Positions 8,436 through 16,219 of a DNA stretch of 35,495 nt are shown piece by piece. The DNA is taken from positions 1 through 35,495 of the forward strand of contig JACKBV010000039.1 of assembly GCA_020634315.1 (NCBI GenBank), in the 5' to 3' direction. Below the pieces are notes generated by a model, which was not told where the DNA came from, ran no database searches, and saw nothing but the letters and a program-made list of their open reading frames with translations. How positions within the stretch are numbered: position 1 is the first letter of the stretch; each line of letters opens with the position of its first letter. A program made the position numbers and the translations under genes. The DNA comes from Ardenticatenaceae bacterium (GTDB lineage Bacteria > Chloroflexota > Anaerolineae > Promineifilales > Promineifilaceae).

Positions 8436-8479
8436 ATTGGCGATTGGAAATCGGGAATGGACGGTTTCTAATCGCCAAT
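8436..8479 (+). repeat. Intergenic hairpin after glgB
   Basis: A 15-nt arm (ATTGGCGATTGGAAA, 8436-8450) pairs with 8465-8479 (TTTCTAATCGCCAAT) with a single G-T pair and a 14-nt loop. It lies 30 bp past the glgB stop and has no T tract, so it is a weak candidate terminator or an mRNA 3'-end stabiliser. Confidence 0.7.
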
Positions 8480-8485
8480 TGTTTA

Positions 8486-8602
8486 TTAGGTAATCGGCAA
8501 GAAATTTTCAGAAGTAAATCACGCGAAACCTTGCCGATTCCTTGAAGGAAACCGCAGATTTTGGCGTGTCGGTTATCCGAAAACTTTCTGCGGTTTACCT
8601 AA
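8486..8602 (+). other. Multi-helix junction-like fold upstream of manA
   Basis: Four nested complementarities are visible. An outer TTAGGT/ACCTAA pair (8486-8491, 8597-8602) encloses a 10-bp helix AATCGGCAAG/CTTGCCGATT (8492-8501, 8530-8539), a small TTCC/GGAA hairpin around 8545, and a 10-bp helix AAACCGCAGA/TCTGCGGTTT (8549-8558, 8587-8596) with an inner TCGG/CCGA hairpin. The helices abut with almost no unpaired base. It ends 17 bp before the manA ATG, so it would be in the manA leader. It may be a structured RNA leader or a degenerate repeat; no known riboswitch motif was recognised. Confidence 0.5.
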
Positions 8603-8619
8603 CACGGTGAATACTATCT

Positions 8620-9609
8620 ATGAATGACAACTATTTTTATCCATTGACCTTTAAGCCGGTGCTCAAGGATTATATTTGGGGCGGCCGTAATCTGGAGACG
8701 TTGTTTGGGCGGGCGCTGCCGCCGGGGGACACGGCCGAAAGCTGGGAAATCGCGGCGCATCCAGACGGGACGACGGTGGTGGCAAACGGCCGTTTCGCCA
8801 ACACCCTCCTGACCGACTTGCACGCACAACTCGGCACCGACCTCATCGGCACGCGCAACCAATGGGCACAAGAGCGCCAAAAATTCCCGCTGCTCATCAA
8901 ACTGCTCGACGCGCACGACAATCTGTCTGTCCAAGTCCATCCTGATGACACCTATGCCCTGGCGCATGAGGGCAACGAATTGGGGAAGACAGAGATGTGG
9001 GTGGTGCTGCACGCGGCGGCCGATGCGGCCGTTATTCTTGGCGTTAAGCCGGGCACAACACCGGACGCTTTCCGTGCGGCGATCACGGCCGGAAATCTGG
9101 AACCGTACATGCATTACCTGCCGATTCAGGCGGGCGATGTCGTTTGTGTGCCCAGCGGCAGCTTGCACGCGCTGCTGAGCGGCGCAGTCATCGCCGAAAT
9201 CCAGCAAAACTCGAACACGACTTATCGTGTGTACGATTGGAATCGCACGACGAATGGCCGGAAACGGCCGTTACACATCGACAAGGCGCTCGATGTCATC
9301 AACTTTGCTCAGGTAGAGCCGGGGCTGTGCCAGCCACAGCTTGTGGCCGACGAGGCTGGCGTGCGTCGTTATCGCCTTTGCGCCAATCAATATTTCACCA
9401 CCGAGCGCGTGGAAATGGCGGCTGGCACGCAGTATCAGGGCATTTGCGACGGCCGTACTTTGGAGATTTGGGGCTGTATTGCCGGAGCGGTTGATGTTAA
9501 TGGCGTTGACTTAACGGCCGTACAGTTTACCCTGCTCCCCGCCGCGCTTGGCCCCTTTACCGTGACCGCGCCACAGGGGGCGACCCTGCTGCGAACGTAT
9601 GTGGCTTGA
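8620..9609 (+). CDS. manA: Class I mannose-6-phosphate isomerase
   Basis: Interconverts mannose-6-phosphate and fructose-6-phosphate with a bound zinc. The compact 329-aa form resembles Bacillus-type ManA. The zinc ligands are in place: Gln105 and His107 in QVHPDD, Glu125 in GKTEMW, and His183 in PSGSLHAL. NTTYRVYDWNR, near residue 205, is also characteristic. The start ATG 8620 has no strong Shine-Dalgarno within 15 nt; instead the gene follows the junction-like fold at 8486-8602, which could matter for translation. The product could supply mannose for glycans or feed mannose into glycolysis. Confidence 0.95.
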   Translation: MNDNYFYPLTFKPVLKDYIWGGRNLETLFGRALPPGDTAESWEIAAHPDGTTVVANGRFANTLLTDLHAQLGTDLIGTRNQWAQERQKFPLLIKLLDAHDNLSVQVHPDDTYALAHEGNELGKTEMWVVLHAAADAAVILGVKPGTTPDAFRAAITAGNLEPYMHYLPIQAGDVVCVPSGSLHALLSGAVIAEIQQNSNTTYRVYDWNRTTNGRKRPLHIDKALDVINFAQVEPGLCQPQLVADEAGVRRYRLCANQYFTTERVEMAAGTQYQGICDGRTLEIWGCIAGAVDVNGVDLTAVQFTLLPAALGPFTVTAPQGATLLRTYVA

Positions 9610-9641
9610 GGGTGGAAACGGCCGTTTTCGGCATGTCCCGG

Positions 9642-9723
9642 TTTGATAGTTATCAAACGAAAATTTGATAACTATCAAAGCAAAATTTGATAGCTATCAA
9701 ACCAGCATTTGATAACTATCAAA
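9642..9723. repeat. Four 16-bp dyads TTTGATA-nn-TATCAAA at exact 22-bp period
   Basis: Copies lie at 9642-9657, 9664-9679, 9686-9701 and 9708-9723. Each is a dyad with 7-bp arms and a 2-bp centre (GT, AC, GC, AC). Spacers are 6 bp and differ. A 22-bp period is about two DNA turns, so all sites face the same side of the helix, as in cooperative protein-binding arrays. No gene starts nearby on either strand. Confidence 0.95.
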
Positions 9724-9727
9724 AAAA

Positions 9728-9788
9728 AGCCTCCCGAAGGTTCGTCTTATGCGGTAAACGCACCCCCATTGATAACCTCCGGGAGGTT
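9728..9788 (-). repeat. Paired inverted-arm element, diverged 61-bp copy
   Basis: Read on the minus strand it has a left arm at 9774-9788, a 31-bp loop and a right arm at 9728-9742 with one substitution (CCTTCGGGAGG). The loop retains TTATCAATGG near the left arm and CGCATAAGACGAACC at the right, matching the other copies and showing that the loop ends are conserved. Confidence 0.85.
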
Positions 9789-9819
9789 GATCTTCAACCG
9801 CAGTCTCCACACACAAAAA

Positions 9820-9850
9820 AACCTCCCGGAGGTTCAGCCCACGGGAGGTT
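9820..9850 (-). repeat. Truncated paired inverted-arm element
   Basis: A complete arm (9820-9834) is followed by a partial arm ending in ACGGGAGGTT (9841-9850), so most of the loop and half an arm are missing. The flanking sequence (GTTGATCTTCAA, then a CTCCACACA tract) is repeated at about 9786-9818 and 9848-9878, which indicates a local tandem duplication. Confidence 0.75.
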
Positions 9851-9879
9851 GATCTTCAATTGCAGCCTCCACACAAAAG

Positions 9880-9937
9880 AACCTCCCGGAGGTTCATCCC
9901 ATGTGGCACACGCCCTATCGATAACCTCCGGGAGGTT
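9880..9937 (-). repeat. 58-bp paired inverted-arm element, minus-strand copy
   Basis: Arms at 9923-9937 and 9880-9894 are exact 15-mers, and the loop is again 28 bp. The loop sequence is diverged in its middle but keeps TTATCGAT at one end and CCACATGGGATG at the other. The loop ATG that follows GGAGG in other copies is ATA here. A lone extra arm follows at 9949-9963, adjacent to the thiolase stop codon. Confidence 0.88.
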
Positions 9938-9967
9938 GTCCTATCGAAAGCCTCCCGGAGGTTGCTA

Positions 9968-11149
9968 TCAGCGCACTAGATTCTCAAAAATCCCAGCCGC
10001 GCCCATGCCGCCACCAATACACATCGTCACCATGCCATACTTCGTCTCGCGGCGCATCATCTCATGCATAATCTGGACCGTCAGTTTGGCTCCCGTACAC
10101 CCCAGAGGATGCCCTAATGCGATTGCCCCGCCATTCACGTTGACGATTTCCTCATCCAATCCCAATTGGCGAATCACAGCCACAGCCTGTGCCGCAAACG
10201 CTTCATTCAGCTCAATCAAGCCAATGTCAGCCAGACTCAAACCCGTGCGCTGCAACACACGCGGCACCGCCGCTATCGGCCCCACACCCATAATCTCCGG
10301 GCGCACACCGCCAACATTAAACCCAACAAATCGCAGCAGCGGTTGGAAGCCCAGCTCTTCCGCCTTCTTGCGCTCCATAACCACCACCGCCGCCGCGCCA
10401 TCGCTAAGCGGCGACGAATTACCGGCCGTCACCGACCCGCCCAGCTTAAACACAGGCTTCAGTCGCCCCAGCGCTTCCAGCGAAGTATCCGGGCGCAAAT
10501 GTTCATCCTTATCAAAAAGAATCGTCTGCCGCACCGGGCCATCAGGGCCAGCCGTCACTTCCTCAATCTCCAGCGGCACAATCTCATCCACAAACTTACC
10601 CGCCGCCTGTGCCGCTCCCGCCTTGTGATGACTGCCCACCGCAAACTCATCTTGCGCCTGGCGGCTAACCTCAAACTCCTGCGCCACCTGTTCTGCCGTC
10701 AGCCCCATGCCCATATACACTTCTGGCGCATTATCCACCAGCCACGGATTCGGGCTGATACGATAACCCGTCATCGGCACCAGGCTCATCGTCTCCGCTC
10801 CACCGGCAATAATAATATCTGCCCCATTGGCGATAATGCGTTCAGCCGCCATGGCGATGGTTTGCACGCCGCTAGAGCAAAAACGATTCACCGTCATGCC
10901 CGGCACACTGGTTGGCAGCCCGGCGCGAATCGCAATAGAACGGCCAAAATTCAACCCTTGCGAACTTTCCGGCATGGCGCAGCCCATAATCACATCATCA
11001 ATCAAAGCCGGGTCCAGCCCTTCCAATTTACGCATGAGGGCTTGAATCACCGCTGCGGCCATATCATCTGAACGCCAGTTGCGCGTCGTGCCTCGTTTCG
11101 ATTTGCCGACTGCTGTGCGCAGCCCGGCGACAATTACAGCTTCTCTCAT
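9968..11149 (-). CDS. fadA: Acetyl-CoA acyltransferase (thiolase)
   Basis: Cleaves 3-ketoacyl-CoA to acetyl-CoA and a shortened acyl-CoA. The 393-aa start at 11149 (MREAVIVAG) has AGGAGA upstream and is the usual thiolase N-terminus; a longer 412-aa reading has no family support. Active-site residues are visible: Cys91 in NRFCSSGVQT, His347 in GHPLGCTG and Cys377 in CIGGGMGAAG. It is the last gene of a beta-oxidation set on this strand, 87 bp after the FadN-type gene, which argues for the degradative role over a biosynthetic acetoacetyl-CoA thiolase. Confidence 0.92.
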   Translation of the reverse strand: MREAVIVAGLRTAVGKSKRGTTRNWRSDDMAAAVIQALMRKLEGLDPALIDDVIMGCAMPESSQGLNFGRSIAIRAGLPTSVPGMTVNRFCSSGVQTIAMAAERIIANGADIIIAGGAETMSLVPMTGYRISPNPWLVDNAPEVYMGMGLTAEQVAQEFEVSRQAQDEFAVGSHHKAGAAQAAGKFVDEIVPLEIEEVTAGPDGPVRQTILFDKDEHLRPDTSLEALGRLKPVFKLGGSVTAGNSSPLSDGAAAVVVMERKKAEELGFQPLLRFVGFNVGGVRPEIMGVGPIAAVPRVLQRTGLSLADIGLIELNEAFAAQAVAVIRQLGLDEEIVNVNGGAIALGHPLGCTGAKLTVQIMHEMMRRETKYGMVTMCIGGGMGAAGIFENLVR

Positions 11150-11183
11150 GTCACTGTTCTCCTCATTCATGTGCTGATTGGTC

Positions 11184-11221
11184 ATTGAAGATGGAGAAAT
11201 TGCCAATCCCCACTCTTCAAT
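11184..11221 (-). repeat. Hairpin in the FadN-thiolase gap
   Basis: ATTGAAGATGG pairs with CCACTCTTCAAT (8 bp perfect, then 3 bp after a one-base bulge) around a 15-nt loop. It occupies the only non-coding space between the two genes. Confidence 0.6.
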
Positions 11222-11236
11222 CTCCCAATCTCTATT

Positions 11237-13624
11237 CTAATTGCGCAGCGGTTTCCCTGTTTGCAGCATATGCGTCATGCGGTCGCGTGTCTTTTGTTCG
11301 CCCAACAGCGAGAGGAACGCTTCTCGTTCCAGGTCAAGAATGTACCAGGGGTCAACCCAGGCCGGGGCGCTCAAATCACCGCCGGTTAGAATTCCCGCTA
11401 ATTTATTGGCGATCAGTTGGTCATGTTCGCTGGCATAGCCACCCCATACCAGGGATTGCACGCCTAGCTTCAGTGCAGCCATTGCATCACGGCCGGCCGC
11501 ATAAATCTTTTCTACTTCCGGCGGACGCGCACCAGCGGCTACTAATTGCAATGCGCGTTGTTTTGCCTTTGCCAATCGGTGATCGGGATTCATGACAACG
11601 GTGTCACTGCGACGTATATATCCCAGGTCGCGGTTTTCCCAGACAGATGTGCCCACTTTTGCCAGGGCGATCTGCTCGAAGGCTTCTTGCAAAACGGGCA
11701 AAACGTCGGCGTGGGGGTTTTGCATGGCGGGATTGATTTTGCGGCGCAGCGTTTCTTTGCAGCCGCCACCGGCAGGAATCAGGCCAACGCCAAATTCGAC
11801 TAACCCCATGTAGCTCTCGTGTGCGGCGACTGTTTCCCAGCCGGCCATCGCCATTTCGACGCCGCCACCGAGGGCCATGCCTTGAACGGCCGTTACCACC
11901 GGTTTGGGCGCGTGCTGCAATGCAAAAGTCAACGATTGCAGCCCCTTAATCATCTGAGTCAGTTGGTCCCACATCCCAGAGGCAGCGGCGACGCCAACAG
12001 CAAATAGATTTGCGCCGACACAGAAATTCTCGGCGCCATTGCCAATGACCAGCGCGTCAAATTCCTTGTCCAACTTCGCCAATGCCTGATGCCCCATCGC
12101 GATAATCTGGTCATCAATGGCGTTCATCTTGGCGTGGAATTCATAGAGCAGCACGCCATCGCCCATGTCGAGCAGGCTGGCGCTGCTGTTACGCGCCACT
12201 TCTTTGCCTGCGGCATACAGGTCAGGAATAACAATGATGTTCTTGTCTACCGCCAGCGATTGGTAGGATTGGCTTTCCCAATCGTAGCAAGCGCCATTTT
12301 GATAGAAGCTGGTGTGCCCGGCGGCGAGCATGGTCTTGACCCAATCGGCGACTTCTAGCCCGGCTGCTTCCATCTGTACGGCCGTTTCCGCCACACCGAG
12401 CATATCCCATATCTCGAAGGGGCCAGCCTCGTGACTAAAACCCCAGCGCATGGCATCGTCTACGTCACTCAGTTTATAGGCGATTTCTGGCGCAACATGC
12501 GCCGCATAGGCAAAGCCATAATAGAGCAGGTCGCGCACATAAGTGACAGCCTTATCTTCTGGTTGTGCCAGCAGTTGGCGCAGGCGTGGCCCAAGCTCTT
12601 CCACTTTGCGCACCGCACCCACCGATGGAATACGCACTTTCTCTGGCGCTTCATATTCCATTGTCTCTGGGTTCAGCGTCCAGAATTCACGCTGGCCGTT
12701 CACGCTGACTTTCTTGTAGAAGCCCTGGTCGGTTTTGTTGCCGAGCCATTTGTTGTCTAGCATTTGCCCCATCACCGCCGAAATCTTCTCTGCTTTGAGG
12801 ATGTCGCGGTAAGGATCGTGGGCGACGGCTTCGTACAAATTGCGATTGACGTGTCCCATGACATCCAACCCGACCAAATCCATGAGGCGGAAGGTGGCGG
12901 TTTTGGGACGGCCGATTAACGGCCCGGTGATGGCGTCAATTTCGGAGATGGTGTAGCCGTTGTCCAGGGCGTACTCGATGCCATAGGAAGCGGCAACGGC
13001 GAAGAAGCGGTTGCCAATGAAGTTGGGCGTGTCTTTGCAAACGACAACGCCTTTGCCGAGCACGTCGCGGCCAAAGGCGACCATGAAGTCGAGAACTTCG
13101 GGCGCGGTGTCGGGGGTGGGGATGATTTCCAGCAGTTTCAGGTAGCGCGGCGGGTTGAAGAAGTGTGTGCCCAGGAAGTGCGCTTTGAATTCTGGGGAAC
13201 GGCCGTTAGCAATCTCGTTAATCGGGATGCCAGACGTATTACTGCTGATGATGCTGCCCGGTTTGCGCACCGCTTCCAGCCGTTCCATGAGCGCCTGTTT
13301 CAAATCCAGGCGTTCAATGATCACTTCGATAATCCAATCGACATCGGCAAGTTTGTCGAAATCATCTTCAGTATTGCCGACGGTGATCAGGTCCGCGCGA
13401 TCCGCGCGTCCCAAATTGGCTGGCTTGGCTTTGACCATGCGGTCATAAAGGCTGTTCACCAGGCGGTTACGCGCTTGCGGGTTGTTTTGCTCCGCTTCGC
13501 TTAAATTGGGGGTGGGAATATCTAGCAGCACGACAGGAATGCCGATATTTGCCAGATGGGCAGCGATGCCGCCTCCCATCGTCCCCGCGCCGATAATGGC
13601 AACTTTATCAATGCGAAAGGTCAT
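11237..13624 (-). CDS. fadN: 3-hydroxyacyl-CoA dehydrogenase / enoyl-CoA hydratase, FadN type
   Basis: A bifunctional beta-oxidation enzyme of 795 aa with the dehydrogenase first and the hydratase last, the order of Bacillus FadN and the reverse of E. coli FadB. The NAD site VAIIGAGTMGGGIAAHLA is at residues 8-25, and GTHFFNPPRYLKLLEIIP and DTPNFIGNRFF are dehydrogenase signatures. The C-terminal crotonase-like part has GNGAENFCVGANL, GMALGGGVEMAMAGW and FGVGLIPAGGGCKE, with the oxyanion-hole glycines in place. GAGGAG lies 6 nt before the ATG at 13624. It sits between an acyl-CoA dehydrogenase and the thiolase, consistent with the order of reactions. Confidence 0.95.
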   Translation of the reverse strand: MTFRIDKVAIIGAGTMGGGIAAHLANIGIPVVLLDIPTPNLSEAEQNNPQARNRLVNSLYDRMVKAKPANLGRADRADLITVGNTEDDFDKLADVDWIIEVIIERLDLKQALMERLEAVRKPGSIISSNTSGIPINEIANGRSPEFKAHFLGTHFFNPPRYLKLLEIIPTPDTAPEVLDFMVAFGRDVLGKGVVVCKDTPNFIGNRFFAVAASYGIEYALDNGYTISEIDAITGPLIGRPKTATFRLMDLVGLDVMGHVNRNLYEAVAHDPYRDILKAEKISAVMGQMLDNKWLGNKTDQGFYKKVSVNGQREFWTLNPETMEYEAPEKVRIPSVGAVRKVEELGPRLRQLLAQPEDKAVTYVRDLLYYGFAYAAHVAPEIAYKLSDVDDAMRWGFSHEAGPFEIWDMLGVAETAVQMEAAGLEVADWVKTMLAAGHTSFYQNGACYDWESQSYQSLAVDKNIIVIPDLYAAGKEVARNSSASLLDMGDGVLLYEFHAKMNAIDDQIIAMGHQALAKLDKEFDALVIGNGAENFCVGANLFAVGVAAASGMWDQLTQMIKGLQSLTFALQHAPKPVVTAVQGMALGGGVEMAMAGWETVAAHESYMGLVEFGVGLIPAGGGCKETLRRKINPAMQNPHADVLPVLQEAFEQIALAKVGTSVWENRDLGYIRRSDTVVMNPDHRLAKAKQRALQLVAAGARPPEVEKIYAAGRDAMAALKLGVQSLVWGGYASEHDQLIANKLAGILTGGDLSAPAWVDPWYILDLEREAFLSLLGEQKTRDRMTHMLQTGKPLRN

Positions 13625-13654
13625 ATCTATCTCCTCTTTTCGATATTCGCTGAT

Positions 13655-13699
13655 CAGGAACCGGCCATCAGCGCGTTGCGCACCGACGGCCGATTCCTG
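13655..13699 (-). repeat. Hairpin in the acyl-CoA dehydrogenase-FadN gap
   Basis: CAGGAACCGGCC (13655-13666) and GGCCGATTCCTG (13688-13699) pair over 12 positions with one mismatch; an inner GCGC/GCGC pair lies in the loop. It fills the 83-bp gap. Confidence 0.65.
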
Positions 13700-13707
13700 G
13701 TAGTTGA

Positions 13708-14982
13708 TTACTTTAACTCGCGACGGCCGTAGCCAAGAATACTACGGGCCACAATGAGCTGGTTGATTTGCTTGGTGCCTTCGTAAATGTCGTTAATTTT
13801 TGCGTCACGCATCCACTTTTCGGCGAGCATGTCGCGGGAATAGCCCAATGGGCCGAGCAGCTCGACCGCTTTTTGGGTAATCCAGGTGACGGCTTCACCG
13901 GCGCGATATTTGCACATGCTGGCTTCGAGGCGATTGCTTTCGCCGTGCGCCATTTGCGCGGTGGCGCGAAGGGTGAGCAGCCAGGCGGATTTGTAGCGTG
14001 CTTCCATTTCCATGATGTCACGCTCAACGGCCGTTAACGCATGCTTCGGCTTGGTGTAATCCAGCACGATGCCCTCTTTTTTCAGCGTCTCGATGGTGAA
14101 CTCCAAAGCAGCACGGGCAATGCCGACGGCGCTGGCCGCCACCGCTGGCCGCGACGAGTCGAAGGTCTTCATAGCGCCCTGGAACCCTTTGCTGGAGACT
14201 TTTTGCGCCACTTCGGCGCTGCCGAGCAGATTGTCGTAGGGCACGCGCACATTGTCGAAGTGCAAGGCCACCGTGTCGCTGGCACGGATGCCCAACTTGT
14301 GCTCTTGTTTGGCAATGTTAACGCCCGGCGTGTGCCCTTCCACGACGAAGGATTTGATGCCAGCGCGTCCCGCTTTCGGGTCTACCGTTGCCCATACCAC
14401 ACAAATGCCGTCAGATTCTTCCAGCGCCAGCTTGCCACTGGTGATGAAGATTTTCTCGCCGTTGAGGATCCATTCGTTGGTGCTTTCATCGAGAACGGCC
14501 GTTGTGCGCATAGACGAGTTGTCGGAGCCTGCGCCCGGTTCGGTAATTGCCATTGCCCCCCACTTTGGCTTGCCTTCGGTGAAGCGCTTGAGGAAGCGTA
14601 CTTGCTGCTCTGGCGTACCGGCGGATTGGACGGCCGCGCCGCCCAACATCGGGTGCGGCAGGCAGAGGTACTGCCCGGCGTCGCCCCAACTGAGCTGCTC
14701 AATCATAAAAATCAGCGCCAATGTAGAGTAATCGGGGCCGCTCCGTTCCTTTTTCGGGGCGCTGCTGCCATTGCCGTTGCCGTTTAATGATTTTTCGACG
14801 CTTTTTAGCCCACGCTTCATCATTTCCTGGGTGAAGGGCCAGGTCATATCGACAAAAACATTGGGGCGTTCGTGTTCGTGCTCATCTAGTTGGCGGGAAA
14901 ACGGCCGCATTGCCTGTTCCGCCACCATTTTGATCAATTGTTGTTGGTTGTTAATGAAATCGGGAATTGTAAAGTCTATCAT
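13708..14982 (-). CDS. Acyl-CoA dehydrogenase with canonical catalytic Glu
   Basis: Introduces the first double bond in fatty acyl-CoA, using FAD. The 424-aa protein has MAITEPGAGSDNS (FAD/substrate loop) near residue 145, NGEKIFITSG, and the C-terminal MRDAKINDIYEGTKQIN, in which the Glu of YEGT is the usual catalytic base. An Asn/Gly/Ser-rich insertion (residues about 67-80, NGNGNGSSAPKK) in the N-terminal helical domain is unusual and probably a flexible loop. ATG 14982 has GGAG about 8 nt upstream. It is paired with a second, atypical family member immediately upstream. Confidence 0.93.
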   Translation of the reverse strand: MIDFTIPDFINNQQQLIKMVAEQAMRPFSRQLDEHEHERPNVFVDMTWPFTQEMMKRGLKSVEKSLNGNGNGSSAPKKERSGPDYSTLALIFMIEQLSWGDAGQYLCLPHPMLGGAAVQSAGTPEQQVRFLKRFTEGKPKWGAMAITEPGAGSDNSSMRTTAVLDESTNEWILNGEKIFITSGKLALEESDGICVVWATVDPKAGRAGIKSFVVEGHTPGVNIAKQEHKLGIRASDTVALHFDNVRVPYDNLLGSAEVAQKVSSKGFQGAMKTFDSSRPAVAASAVGIARAALEFTIETLKKEGIVLDYTKPKHALTAVERDIMEMEARYKSAWLLTLRATAQMAHGESNRLEASMCKYRAGEAVTWITQKAVELLGPLGYSRDMLAEKWMRDAKINDIYEGTKQINQLIVARSILGYGRRELK

Positions 14983-14999
14983 GCCAAAGCTCCATTTTC

Positions 15000-15026
15000 G
15001 TAATCCGCAGTTGCTTCGCGGTTTAC
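15000..15026 (-). repeat. Hairpin between the two acyl-CoA dehydrogenase genes
   Basis: GTAATCCGC (15000-15008) and GCGGTTTAC (15018-15026) pair over 9 positions with one mismatch and a 9-nt loop, inside the 46-bp gap. Confidence 0.6.
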
Positions 15027-15028
15027 GC

Positions 15029-16120
15029 TTAAATCATGGACAACCCATCGAAGGTGGCGAAGCCGCGTGCATTGCGCAGCCACAGCTCAACAGGATATTC
15101 ACGAATGTACCCATAGCCGCCCAAGGCTTGTACGGCACGGTCGGTTACGTCTACCACCAATTGATCAACGTAGTTTTTCATCACTGTGATTTCGCGGGTG
15201 GCGTCTTTGCCGTTGTCCAACAGCCAGGCCGCTTCCCAGACCAGCAAGCGTGCGGAGTCAATGTCTGTTGCCATGTCGGCGAGCATAAAGGCGATAGATT
15301 GGCGGTGCGCGATGGGTTCGCCGAACTGCACACGTTGTTTGGCGTATTCGCGAGCGTACTCATATCCGGCGCGGGCGACACCCACAGCGGCGGCACCCAA
15401 AGCCACACGGCTGTGATTGAGGATGGCCTGGAAGTTGCAGCCATCTGGCCCGCCTAATTTATTGGCGGCGGGGACGCGCACATCTTTTAACGCTACTTTG
15501 TAGGTGGGCAGGGCTTTGATGCCCATTAATTTGTCACGGCCGCTGATGGTTAATCCGGCGCTGTCCGCAGGGACGAAGAAGCCCTGAGTACGGCCGTTTT
15601 CATTGGCATAAACCAGGATCAATTCAGCATTACCGGCGAGAGGCACATATACTTTGCTGCCGTTGAGGATGTAGTCGTCGCCATCGGAAACGGCCGTTGT
15701 CTCAAGATGATGCGGGTCAAATTGAATCTTTGGCTCAGTGAGTGCCGCCGTCATTTTGGGCAAACGCTCGTCACAAAAGCCGGGCAGATACGTTTCTTTT
15801 TGCTCATCTGTGCCTGCCAACATCAAGGGAATGGCTACCAGATTTGGCACCATGATGTTTAAGCTGATGGCTAAATCGCCCCAGGCAAACTCTTCAGCCG
15901 CCAGCACGCCCGTCACGGCCGAATATTCCCCAAAACCCCCATATGCTTCGGGGATGGCGGTGGGCAGGACACCAATTTCCCACCCAGCCTGTACGACTTC
16001 TGCCGGAATGACGCCATCTTCTTCCGCATCGCGGTACACCTTGCGTACCTTTTCCGATGCAAAGCGTGAGATAGCGCTCACCAGCATTTGCTGTTCTTCA
16101 TCTAAACGAAAATCTAACAT
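15029..16120 (-). CDS. Acyl-CoA dehydrogenase-like protein with Glu-to-Asp change at the catalytic site
   Basis: The start at 16120 (MLDFRLDEEQQML) has AAGGAGT upstream and matches family N-termini; an upstream extension would run into an intergenic hairpin. The 363-aa protein has the family fold: YGGFGEYSAVTGVLAAEEFAWG, a TAALTEPKIQFD loop in place of the usual TEPxAGSD, and ALGGYGYIREYPVE near the end. The usual YEGT is FDGL here, so the catalytic Glu is Asp358. The protein stops five residues later and lacks the usual 10-20 residue tail. The alternative base position used by isovaleryl-CoA and long-chain enzymes also has no Glu. It may be a weak enzyme or the non-catalytic half of a heteromer with its neighbour. 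Confidence 0.88.
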   Translation of the reverse strand: MLDFRLDEEQQMLVSAISRFASEKVRKVYRDAEEDGVIPAEVVQAGWEIGVLPTAIPEAYGGFGEYSAVTGVLAAEEFAWGDLAISLNIMVPNLVAIPLMLAGTDEQKETYLPGFCDERLPKMTAALTEPKIQFDPHHLETTAVSDGDDYILNGSKVYVPLAGNAELILVYANENGRTQGFFVPADSAGLTISGRDKLMGIKALPTYKVALKDVRVPAANKLGGPDGCNFQAILNHSRVALGAAAVGVARAGYEYAREYAKQRVQFGEPIAHRQSIAFMLADMATDIDSARLLVWEAAWLLDNGKDATREITVMKNYVDQLVVDVTDRAVQALGGYGYIREYPVELWLRNARGFATFDGLSMI

Positions 16121-16162
16121 GGTTGACTCCTTATCGGTCTTTGTAAAAGTCCGTGTTTGCTG

Positions 16163-16212
16163 TTGCGTATTGCGAGTTGCGTATTCCTTGATACGCAATT
16201 CGCAATGCGTAA
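16163..16212 (-). repeat. 22-bp stem hairpin between folP and the acyl-CoA dehydrogenase genes
   Basis: Two 22-nt arms (16163-16184, 16191-16212) built from TTGCGTAT-type repeats are complementary except at three positions, all of which would be G-U pairs in one transcript, with a 6-nt loop. The wobble-preserving changes suggest the stem is maintained. There is no T tract, so an mRNA processing or stabilising role is as likely as termination. Confidence 0.8.
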
Positions 16213-16219
16213 TAGACAG

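Larger units (their letters stand above)
9610..9967. other. Repeat island between convergent manA and thiolase genes
   Basis: This 358-bp gap carries no protein gene. It holds one ACGGCCGT copy (about 9618), a four-copy dyad array (9642-9723) and at least six arms of the CCTCCCGGAGG family (9728-9963). The flanking genes converge, so ordinary promoters or operators for them are not expected here. Confidence 0.85.

Noticed and set aside
9642..9963. CRISPR array
   Set aside because: The repeats are palindromic and spacers are 6 bp (first part) or irregular (second part); no 24-37 bp direct repeats with uniform spacers and no cas genes.
9687..10628. 313-codon open frame on the plus strand opposite the thiolase gene
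   Set aside because: It runs through the repeat island and then antisense to a thiolase with full active-site motifs; its translation is low-complexity with no family features.
10166..11071. 301-codon open frame antisense to thiolase
   Set aside because: His/Arg-rich shadow of the real gene, no Shine-Dalgarno and no domain.
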